The notes under the pieces are model-generated. The model was not told the origin of the DNA. It did not search any database and was given only the letters and a program-made list of their open reading frames with translations. 64,000 bases of DNA, taken from NCBI GenBank assembly GCA_031179305.1, contig JAPSHX010000002.1:385053-449052 (forward strand). The letters run 5' to 3'. Positions 58,505 to 64,000 of this stretch are shown piece after piece. The stretch's first letter is position 1, and each line of letters begins with the position of its first letter. The position numbers were made by a program, and so were the translations under genes. This stretch comes from Paenarthrobacter sp. (lineage in GTDB: Bacteria > Actinomycetota > Actinomycetes > Actinomycetales > Micrococcaceae).

Positions 58505-59395
58505 CTACTCCCGCCGCGCCCGCGTCAGCTCGGCACGTGCCAGCAACTCGCTATCGGACGGGTAGGCAACTTCCTCCAAAACCAGCGGATGCGGTGCTGC
58601 CAGGACCGATTTAGCGTCACGCTGACGCTCCAGCAACCTTTTGTGCATCCACGCCGAATTTTCCAGTCCCTCCCCCACTCGCAAGGCGGAACCTACCAAG
58701 GACCGCACCATGTTGTGGCAGAACGCATCAGCCTGCACGGTGGCAACAATGACATCGTCGTTTCCACGAGCAAAAGAGAACTGCTGCAGCTCGCGGATGG
58801 TTGTGGCTCCCTCGCGGGGTTTGCAGTAAGAACGGAAATCCTGGAGACCCAACAACGAACGAGCCCCCTCGTTCATCAGCGAAACGTCCAAAGGCGCCTT
58901 GTGCCACAAGGTAATGCCCCGCAGCACCGGATCCCAGCGTTCAGGACCGTCGGCAATACGGTAACTGTACCTTCGCCACAACGCTGAAAAGCGGGCGTCG
59001 AACCCTTCCGGCGCCAGACCGGCGTCGTGTACCTCCACTGCACCGGTGAGGTCACCGAGAATCCGGCTCAGTGCGCCACGGAGGCGACGCAAGAGCGCGA
59101 CGCCGGGATCAAGTTCGTGCCCACGCGGCAGTGACAGCCACTCGGCTTCGCTCAGGTCCAGGTGAACCACCTGGCCCCGGGCGTGGACCCCGGCGTCGGT
59201 CCTGCCGGCAACCGTCACGCGGATTGGGCGCTGCAGCAAGAGCGCAAGAGCCTCCTCAAGGGAGCCTTGCACAGTCCGGAGACCAGGCTGCAGGGCCCAC
59301 CCATTGAAAGGGCCGCCGTCGTACGAAAGATCAAGCCGGACACGCAAAAACCCGCCGCCCCCCAAAACGGGGGCAGCGGGTTTTCGTTCGTTCAT
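58505..59395 (-). CDS. truA: tRNA pseudouridine(38-40) synthase
   Basis: Makes pseudouridine at positions 38-40 of tRNA anticodon arms. It has 296 residues. The N-terminus has VRLDLSYDGGPFNGWALQPG; the catalytic Asp lies in VAGRTDAGVHARGQVVHLDL; RYSYRIADG and DAFCHNMVRSLVGSALRVGEG are typical. The start at ATG 59395 is uncertain: it has no Shine-Dalgarno, and codons 4-17 are formed by the rplQ terminator hairpin. A TTG near 59344 is an alternative. It lies 32 bp downstream of rplQ. Confidence 0.94.
   Translation of the reverse strand: MNERKPAAPVLGGGGFLRVRLDLSYDGGPFNGWALQPGLRTVQGSLEEALALLLQRPIRVTVAGRTDAGVHARGQVVHLDLSEAEWLSLPRGHELDPGVALLRRLRGALSRILGDLTGAVEVHDAGLAPEGFDARFSALWRRYSYRIADGPERWDPVLRGITLWHKAPLDVSLMNEGARSLLGLQDFRSYCKPREGATTIRELQQFSFARGNDDVIVATVQADAFCHNMVRSLVGSALRVGEGLENSAWMHKRLLERQRDAKSVLAAPHPLVLEEVAYPSDSELLARAELTRARRE
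59347..59384 (-). terminator. rplQ terminator overlapping the truA 5' end
   Basis: AAAACCCGC (59347-59355) pairs with GCGGGTTTT (59376-59384), with an inner GCCCCC/GGGGGC stem and an AAAA-containing loop. On the minus strand the stem runs into TTTTTGCG. It lies 43 nt after the rplQ stop and inside the annotated truA frame. Confidence 0.85.
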
Positions 59396-59427
59396 AGACT
59401 TAAGTCTACTGTGAAGAATTCAGTGAA

Positions 59428-59988
59428 TTACTTCTTGTCCTCAGCGGCCGGAGCCTCTTCGGTCTCAGCAGCTTCAGCTTCAGCAGCTTCTGCCTCAGCG
59501 GCCGGAGCCTCTTCGGTCTCAGCAGCTTCGGTCTCAACGGCTTCGGTCTCAACGACCTCTTCCTCGGCAGCCGGAGCAGCCTTGGCAGCGGCTGCGGTTG
59601 CTTCAGCAACAACGGCCTGCTTCGGGGAGACCGGCTCGAGAACGAGCTCGATGACAGCCATGGGAGCGTTGTCGCCCTTGCGGTTGCCGATCTTGGTGAT
59701 GCGGGTGTAGCCACCATCGCGGTTAGCAACGGCGCCGGCGATGTCGGTGAACAGCTCGTGGACAACGCCCTTGTCGCTGATCAGGCCGAGAACGCGGCGG
59801 CGGGAAGCGAGGTCGCCACGCTTGGCGAAGGTGACCAGACGCTCTGCGTACGGCTTAAGGCGCTTGGCCTTGGTGACCGTGGTGGTGATGCGCTTGTGCT
59901 CAAAAAGAGCAGCTGCCAGGTTCGCGAGCATCAGGCGCTCGTGAGCCGGGCCGCCTCCGAGGCGCGGACCCTTAGTGGGGGTAGGCAT
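59428..59988 (-). CDS. rplQ: 50S ribosomal protein L17 with acidic C-terminal tail
   Basis: It has 186 residues; the L17 domain covers about the first 125 ([60 protein letters not shown]). The remaining ~60 residues are an Ala/Glu-rich tail in which ETEEAPAAE recurs with an 18-residue period. The ATG at 59988 has AGGAG upstream. It is last of the infA-rpmJ-rpsM-rpsK-rpoA-rplQ series. Confidence 0.97.
   Translation of the reverse strand: MPTPTKGPRLGGGPAHERLMLANLAAALFEHKRITTTVTKAKRLKPYAERLVTFAKRGDLASRRRVLGLISDKGVVHELFTDIAGAVANRDGGYTRITKIGNRKGDNAPMAVIELVLEPVSPKQAVVAEATAAAAKAAPAAEEEVVETEAVETEAAETEEAPAAEAEAAEAEAAETEEAPAAEDKK
59439..59529. repeat. 54-bp-period repeat in the rplQ tail
   Basis: The same 37-bp sequence occurs at 59439-59475 and 59493-59529, 54 bp apart, coding for the repeated acidic motif of the L17 tail. 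It is prone to slippage. Confidence 0.8.
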
Positions 59989-60054
59989 AGTTATTTCTCC
60001 TGTTATGTAAGCCGGTCAGGTCCATCGCTGGACCCGGCGGCCAAGATCTGCTGT

Positions 60055-61065
60055 TTAGAGCTCGTCGTCGCTGAACGCGGCGTCGTCCTCTTCGATGGCT
60101 GCGGCGCGGGCTGCGAGATCGAAACCGGGAGGGGAGTCCTTGAGGGACAGACCCAGTTCGACGAGCTTTGCCTTGACCTCGTCAATGGACTTCGCACCGA
60201 AGTTACGAATGTCCATCAGGTCAGCCTCGGAGCGGGCAACGAGTTCACCCACGGTGTGGATGCCCTCACGCTTGAGGCAGTTGTAGGAACGGACGGTGAG
60301 GTCCAGATCCTCGATCGGCAGAGCCATGTCCGCTGCCATGGCAGCGTCCGTCGGCGACGGGCCAATCTCGATACCTTCAGCTGCGGTGTTCAGCTCACGA
60401 GCCAGACCGAACAGTTCCACCAAGGTGGTGCCTGCGGAAGCAACAGCATCGCGCGGGGCGATGGCCTGCTTGGTCTCGACGTCGACAATGAGCTTGTCGA
60501 AGTCGGTGCGCTGCTCAACACGGGTAGCTTCCACGCGGAAAGTTACCTTCATGACCGGCGAGTAGATCGAGTCAACCGGAATACGGCCGATCTCGGAGTC
60601 GCCGGACTTGTTCTGAGCTGCCGAAACGTAGCCACGGCCGCGCTCGATGGTCAGTTCGAGTTCGAACTTGCCCTTCGAGTTCAGAGTGGCAATGTGCAGA
60701 TCCGGGTTGTGGAATTCGACGCCGGCCGGCGGAGCGATGTCCGCGGCGGTGACGACTCCGGGGCCCTGCTTGCGCAGGTAAGCAACAACCGGCTCATCGT
60801 GCTCGGAGGAAACCGAAAGGTTCTTGATGTTCAGGATGATCTCGGTGACATCTTCCTTGACACCCGGAACCGTGGTGAACTCGTGCAGCACGCCATCGAT
60901 CCGGATGCTGGTTACAGCAGCACCGGGGATGGAGGAGAGCAGGGTACGGCGGAGGGAGTTTCCGAGGGTGTAGCCGAAGCCCGGCTCCAGCGGTTCAATG
61001 ATGAAACGGGAGCGGTTCTCGGATACAACTTCTTCAGACAGGGTGGGGCGCTGTGCAATGAGCAC
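60055..61065 (-). CDS. rpoA: DNA-directed RNA polymerase subunit alpha
   Basis: It has 336 residues. The N-terminal dimerisation domain has [20 protein letters not shown] and [20 protein letters not shown]. The C-terminal domain (about residues 245-315) has [20 protein letters not shown] with the UP-element-binding helix region, then [19 protein letters not shown]. The tail is acidic. The GTG at 61065 has AAAGGAAA upstream. It is 147 bp downstream of rpsK, with a large hairpin between. Confidence 0.98.
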   Translation of the reverse strand: MLIAQRPTLSEEVVSENRSRFIIEPLEPGFGYTLGNSLRRTLLSSIPGAAVTSIRIDGVLHEFTTVPGVKEDVTEIILNIKNLSVSSEHDEPVVAYLRKQGPGVVTAADIAPPAGVEFHNPDLHIATLNSKGKFELELTIERGRGYVSAAQNKSGDSEIGRIPVDSIYSPVMKVTFRVEATRVEQRTDFDKLIVDVETKQAIAPRDAVASAGTTLVELFGLARELNTAAEGIEIGPSPTDAAMAADMALPIEDLDLTVRSYNCLKREGIHTVGELVARSEADLMDIRNFGAKSIDEVKAKLVELGLSLKDSPPGFDLAARAAAIEEDDAAFSDDEL

Positions 61066-61136
61066 TTAGGTTTCCTTTCGGCGAGCATCCGCTATATGAC
61101 GCAACACAGGTGGTGGAAATCGGCTTCGGTTTCCAG

Positions 61137-61198
61137 CCTGACCAGCCGGGCCATGCTGATGGATGAGAAATCATCCATAGCAGGCCCGGCCAGTCAGG
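61137..61198 (-). other. large hairpin between rpsK and rpoA
   Basis: Nested pairing: CCTGAC (61137) with GTCAGG (61193-61198), GCCGGGCC (61145-61152) with GGCCCGGC (61183-61190), and ATGGATGA (61159-61166) with TCATCCAT (61171-61178) closed by a GAAA tetraloop. It lacks a T-tract and lies 72 nt before rpoA in the transcript, so it may control translation or mRNA processing. Confidence 0.65.
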
Positions 61199-61212
61199 CG
61201 GGGAAGACCTAA

Positions 61213-61614
61213 TTAGACGCGGCGGCGCTTCGGCGGGCGGCAACCGTTGTGGGCGCTGGGGGTGACGTCCTGGATGGAGCCAACCTCGAGGCCAGCGGCC
61301 TGAAGCGAACGGATTGCGGTTTCGCGTCCGGATCCCGGGCCCTTGACGAATACGTCAACCTTGCGCAGACCGTGCTCCTGAGCGCGCTTTGCAGCAGCTT
61401 CGGCAGCCATCTGGGCAGCGAACGGGGTGGACTTACGGGAGCCCTTGAAGCCAACCTCACCGGCGGAAGCCCATGAGATTACAGCACCGTTCGGGTCCGT
61501 GATGGACACGATGGTGTTGTTAAAGGTGCTCTTGATGTGCGCCTGGCCAAGCGCGATATTCTTCTTATCCTTGCGACGCGGCTTACGAACCGCTCCACGA
61601 GTCTTCGGGGGCAT
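61213..61614 (-). CDS. rpsK: 30S ribosomal protein S11
   Basis: It has 133 residues. Signatures: [60 protein letters not shown] and the C-terminal [13 protein letters not shown]. The ATG at 61614 has AGGAGAAAC upstream. It follows rpsM by 51 bp. Confidence 0.98.
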   Translation of the reverse strand: MPPKTRGAVRKPRRKDKKNIALGQAHIKSTFNNTIVSITDPNGAVISWASAGEVGFKGSRKSTPFAAQMAAEAAAKRAQEHGLRKVDVFVKGPGSGRETAIRSLQAAGLEVGSIQDVTPSAHNGCRPPKRRRV

Positions 61615-61665
61615 TGTTTCTCCTACAGAAAGTTATCGGGGGAAAACCGGATCAATCCCGAGGGA

Positions 61666-62043
61666 TTAACGTCCGGCCTTCTTCTTGCCGGCGACGGTGC
61701 GCTTCGGGCCCTTGCGGGTACGAGCGTTGGTCTTCGTACGCTGTCCGCGTACGGGCAGGCCCTTGCGGTGGCGCAGGCCTTCGTAGCTGCCGATCTCTAC
61801 CTTGCGGCGGATGTCAGCGGCTACCTCGCGGCGAAGGTCACCCTCAACCTTGTAGTTGCCTTCAATGTAGTCACGCAGCTGGACCAGCTCGGCGTCAGTC
61901 AGGTCCTTGACGCGAACGTCAGCGCTGATGCCGGTGGCAGCCAGGGTTTCGTGTGCACGGGTCTTGCCCACGCCGTAGATGTAAGTAAGCGCAATTTCCA
62001 ACCGCTTTTCGCGGGGAATGTCTACGCCAGCGAGACGAGCCAT
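61666..62043 (-). CDS. rpsM: 30S ribosomal protein S13
   Basis: It has 125 residues from the ATG at 62043, which starts [20 protein letters not shown] and has AAGGAG upstream; the frame stays open to 62160 but the extra part is non-coding. Other signatures: [19 protein letters not shown] and [21 protein letters not shown] 196-bp leader separates it from rpmJ. Confidence 0.98.
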   Translation of the reverse strand: MARLAGVDIPREKRLEIALTYIYGVGKTRAHETLAATGISADVRVKDLTDAELVQLRDYIEGNYKVEGDLRREVAADIRRKVEIGSYEGLRHRKGLPVRGQRTKTNARTRKGPKRTVAGKKKAGR

Positions 62044-62239
62044 AGTGGCAGTACTCCTTGAATAAACCGGAGGTCGTAGGCAGTACACCCACACGTTCAG
62101 TGCGGCCCCAGCCTCCGACCGGGGGTTCGCTGACCAGGCTCTGTATTGCAGTCCTGGCACAGCTTGTGCTGCCTTTATTTACTTGCGTGGGCTAGCAGCC
62201 CAGGTTTGTCCTTGCGGACGCTGATTCCCGAAGGGGGAA
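62044..62239 (-). other. 196-bp leader between rpmJ and rpsM
   Basis: No gene is supported here. It contains several short inverted repeats (for example CCTGGGCTGC/GCAGCCCAGG-like segments near 62195) and GGTCGGAGGC/GCCTCCGACC near 62110-62120. S13 operon leaders bind a ribosomal protein in some bacteria; whether this one does cannot be told by eye. Confidence 0.3.
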
Positions 62240-62353
62240 TTAGCCCTGGCGCTGCTTGTGGCGCGGGTTCTCGCAGATCACCATGACCCGGCCGTTACGG
62301 CGGATCACTTTGCACTTGTCGCAGATCTGCTTGACGCTCGGCTTGACCTTCAT
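62240..62353 (-). CDS. rpmJ: 50S ribosomal protein L36 (zinc-ribbon form)
   Basis: A 37-residue protein beginning [20 protein letters not shown] and ending NPRHKQRQG. Zinc ligands C11, C14, C27 and H32 are all present, making it the C-plus counterpart of the cysteine-free copy at 18191-18313. It sits in the conserved infA-rpmJ-rpsM order, 72 bp behind infA. Confidence 0.97.
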   Translation of the reverse strand: MKVKPSVKQICDKCKVIRRNGRVMVICENPRHKQRQG

Positions 62354-62425
62354 GGCGTTCCTTTGCGTGTTTTGCAGTTGATCTGCTGGAGCGGCTCAGG
62401 CACTATTGCCTTGCCGCCCAGCAAT

Positions 62426-62647
62426 TTACTTGTAGCGGTAGACGATACGACCACGTGTGAGGTCGTATGGGCTCAGCTCCACCACTACCCGGTCCTCGGG
62501 GAGGATTCGAATGTAGTGCTGTCGCATCTTCCCAGAGATGTGTGCGAGAACGACGTGCTTATTGGTGAGCTCAACACGAAACATCGCATTGGGCAGCGCC
62601 TCAGTCACAACGCCCTCGATCTCAATGACCCCGTCCTTCTTGGCCAT
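62426..62647 (-). CDS. infA: translation initiation factor IF-1
   Basis: A 73-residue single S1/OB-fold protein that binds the 30S A site. It starts [20 protein letters not shown], with [19 protein letters not shown] and [15 protein letters not shown]. The ATG at 62647 has GGAGG close upstream. It is first of the infA-rplQ series. Confidence 0.98.
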   Translation of the reverse strand: MAKKDGVIEIEGVVTEALPNAMFRVELTNKHVVLAHISGKMRQHYIRILPEDRVVVELSPYDLTRGRIVYRYK

Positions 62648-62780
62648 ATCCTCCGCTAACTGTTGTTTGCCGCCGTCCTCCAGTTAGGCACCGAAGATCC
62701 AGCGGACGTTTTTTGTTTGCTTGGCCCTCTTGGAACCACGACACTAAAAAGGGCGTGGCTGCACAGACAACCAACAAATA

Positions 62781-62810
62781 ACTCTACGCCAATGAGGCCG
62801 GAAAGTTAAA
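62781..62810 (-). promoter_or_regulatory. possible promoter of infA
   Basis: On the minus strand: -35 TTTAAC (62805-62810), an 18-bp spacer and -10 TAGAGT (62781-62786). The -35 is weak. It would give a ~125-nt leader. Confidence 0.4.
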
Positions 62811-62842
62811 TCCGTCTATGGTAGCGCACCTACCTCCAGCCG

Positions 62843-63826
62843 TCACTCCCCCACTGGCTGATAGGCGGGGAAGTCACCCGCCGCCGTCGAGACGCTTTCG
62901 GCGGCCAGGACGCCGTCGAGTATCGCCAGCCGAACAGCTTCCGCCGCGGCGCTTTGGAGCGTTATCAGCGACACTTGCCGCGCCTGTTCGGTGCTGCGGT
63001 CAAGCCCGACGCCGCCAGTCGCCAAGGCGAACACGGTGTCACCGTCCGCCAAAGTATGGGACGGGTCCAAAGCCCTGGCCAGCCCGGCATGCCCGGCGGA
63101 AGCAGTCCGCTTACATTCCGCCGGGTCCAGAACAGCATTCGTCGCGATCACCACCAACGTTGTGTTGAGCCCCTGCGGCGGGGCCGGAACCCGGCCGCGC
63201 GCGTCTAAGGGAGGAACGACCGAGCGCGCAGAGGGTTGCGGCCCCGCCGCCCGGAAGACAGGCGCCCCCATCGCGTTCACCACCGCAATGGCTCCAACGA
63301 TCACCCCGCCATCGAGAGTGATGGACGACGTGCCAATGCCGCCCTTGTATTGCCCGCGCGCCACCACGGCCCCGGTCCCGGCACCCACGTTTCCACGCAC
63401 GACGGCGGCGTGGTCGCCTGAGGCGAAAGCTGCGGCAGCTGCCTGGTAGCCCATGTTGGCGTCGGGTCGCGCTTTGACGTCGCCACCGCGCCCGAGGTCG
63501 AAGATGGCGGCCGCCGGCACGATCGGCACCACAGTCCCGGGAACAGCAAACCCTCGTCCCTGCTCCTCACACCACAGCTGGGCCCCGATAGCCGAAGCCA
63601 ACCCAAAGGCACTTCCCCCGGTCAGCACCACGGCGTCCACAGTGGAAACCAACGTGGTCGGATCCAGGGCATCGGTCTCATGAGTGCCCGGACCGCCGCC
63701 GCGCACATCCACAGACCCCACAGTCCCCGCAGGAGGAAGCACCACAGTAACCCCGGTCAACCACCTCTCCCCTACCCTCTGCACATGCCCAACCCGTATG
63801 CCGGCAACATCGGTGATCGAATTCAT
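62843..63826 (-). CDS. P1 family (DmpA-like) peptidase with in-frame repeat insertion
   Basis: A 327-residue Ntn-type serine peptidase/aminopeptidase of the S58 family, related to DmpA. It starts MNSITDVAGIRVGHVQRVG. GGGPGTHETDALDP, VVLTGGSAFGLASAIGAQLW and the self-cleavage region YKGGIGTSSITLDGGVIVGA with the nucleophile Ser are visible. Between VNAMGAPVFRAAG and NTTLVVIATNAVLDP lies a foreign-looking Pro/Arg/Ala-rich stretch (PSARSVVPPLDARGRVPAPP), encoded by a palindromic DNA element also found just upstream of the gene. The ATG at 63826 has GGAG upstream; the longer frame to 63985 is mostly the second element copy. Confidence 0.85.
   Translation of the reverse strand: MNSITDVAGIRVGHVQRVGERWLTGVTVVLPPAGTVGSVDVRGGGPGTHETDALDPTTLVSTVDAVVLTGGSAFGLASAIGAQLWCEEQGRGFAVPGTVVPIVPAAAIFDLGRGGDVKARPDANMGYQAAAAAFASGDHAAVVRGNVGAGTGAVVARGQYKGGIGTSSITLDGGVIVGAIAVVNAMGAPVFRAAGPQPSARSVVPPLDARGRVPAPPQGLNTTLVVIATNAVLDPAECKRTASAGHAGLARALDPSHTLADGDTVFALATGGVGLDRSTEQARQVSLITLQSAAAEAVRLAILDGVLAAESVSTAAGDFPAYQPVGE
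63173..63251. repeat. palindromic repeat element, copy 1 (inside the peptidase gene)
   Basis: A ~78-bp imperfect palindrome: GGCGGGGCC at the left faces GGCCCCGCC at the right, and GCGCGCG/CGCGC arms lie inside. Its 39-bp core (63197-63235) is 38/39 identical to the core at 63884-63922. Confidence 0.85.
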
Positions 63827-63859
63827 GGCTCCATTCTCCACCTGGACCGGCGCCCAACG

Positions 63860-63939
63860 CTGCGGGCGGGCTGGGCCCCGGCAGCGCGCGTCTAAGGGAG
63901 GCACGACCGAGCGCGCAGAGGGGCTCAGTCCGCCCGCAG
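63860..63939. repeat. palindromic repeat element, copy 2 (upstream of the peptidase gene)
   Basis: An 80-bp imperfect palindrome: CTGCGGGCGGGCT faces AGTCCGCCCGCAG (12 of 13 pairs), with inner GCGCGC arms. It is in the same orientation as copy 1 and starts 33 bp upstream of the peptidase ATG. Confidence 0.85.
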
Positions 63940-64000
63940 GGCAAGGACCAATGGAAAGTGGGAGCCGAGCCCCGAATTCGAACACCGGAGCAACGCCGCG

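Overview
The window looks like chromosomal DNA of a high-GC Gram-positive actinobacterium of the Micrococcaceae, most like Arthrobacter or Paenarthrobacter. The evidence is the GC-rich coding sequence, mycothiol biosynthesis (mshA with an inositol-phosphate synthase), the GuaB/GuaB3 pair, a Gram-positive Tad (Flp) pilus cluster, the TreY/TreZ/GlgX trehalose route, paired CIRCE operators at groES, and many start codons lying 6-7 nt behind a TANNNT -10 box (leaderless genes). Genus is inferred from gene content. I recognised no rRNA, tRNA, CRISPR array, transposase or prophage gene.

Layout. 1-10,270: the 5' part of glpD (cut by the window edge), guaB3, an ABC exporter and guaB, then two tandem O-acyltransferase/SGNH genes, all on the minus strand. 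10,279-16,042: a flavin monooxygenase-like oxidoreductase, a short membrane-protein remnant, a LuxR-type regulator, groES-groL and a small membrane protein. 16,110-20,818: a SAM methyltransferase, a shikimate-dehydrogenase-like gene, a probable zinc-starvation module (Zur-like box, CobW/YciC protein, cysteine-free L36) and a YbdK-type carboxylate-amine ligase. 20,829-24,969: the alr-tsaE-tsaB-rimI-tsaD overlapping operon (cell wall D-alanine and tRNA t6A). 25,037-33,726: PfkB kinase and GH4 phosphoglycosidase (divergent), a GNAT acetyltransferase, mshA, fhs, ino1 and an aldo/keto reductase. 33,807-40,246: glgX-treY-treZ. 40,316-48,731: nnr, acpS, glmS, coaA, a VanY-like lipoprotein, glmM, rpsI and rplM. 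49,020-58,488: a plus-strand, lower-GC island with prepilin peptidase, Flp pilin, TadE, TadG, CpaB, TadZ, TadA, TadB and TadC, plus a secreted trypsin-like protease. 58,505-62,647: truA, rplQ, rpoA, rpsK, rpsM, rpmJ and infA. 62,843-63,826: a P1 (DmpA-like) peptidase carrying an in-frame palindromic repeat.

How the parts work together. GuaB makes XMP for guanine nucleotides. GlmS and GlmM feed UDP-GlcNAc, which is also the sugar donor for MshA, while Ino1 makes the inositol phosphate acceptor. GlgX, TreY and TreZ turn glycogen into trehalose. The Tad cluster encodes a cytoplasmic motor and pilin set with its own processing peptidase. It sits between truA and rplM, genes that adjoin in many actinobacteria, so it reads as an insertion into the ribosomal-protein region.

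Most notable observations: (1) a ~78-bp palindromic element present twice within 0.7 kb, once inside the peptidase coding frame and once just upstream of its start; (2) a zinc-switch module with a C-minus L36 paralogue, while the C-plus L36 lies in the same window; (3) the Tad island bracketed by recurrent GAGTAC palindromes; (4) at least twelve leaderless-type promoters, one overlapping the glmS stop codon; (5) a 32-bp-period repeat cluster between fhs and ino1.
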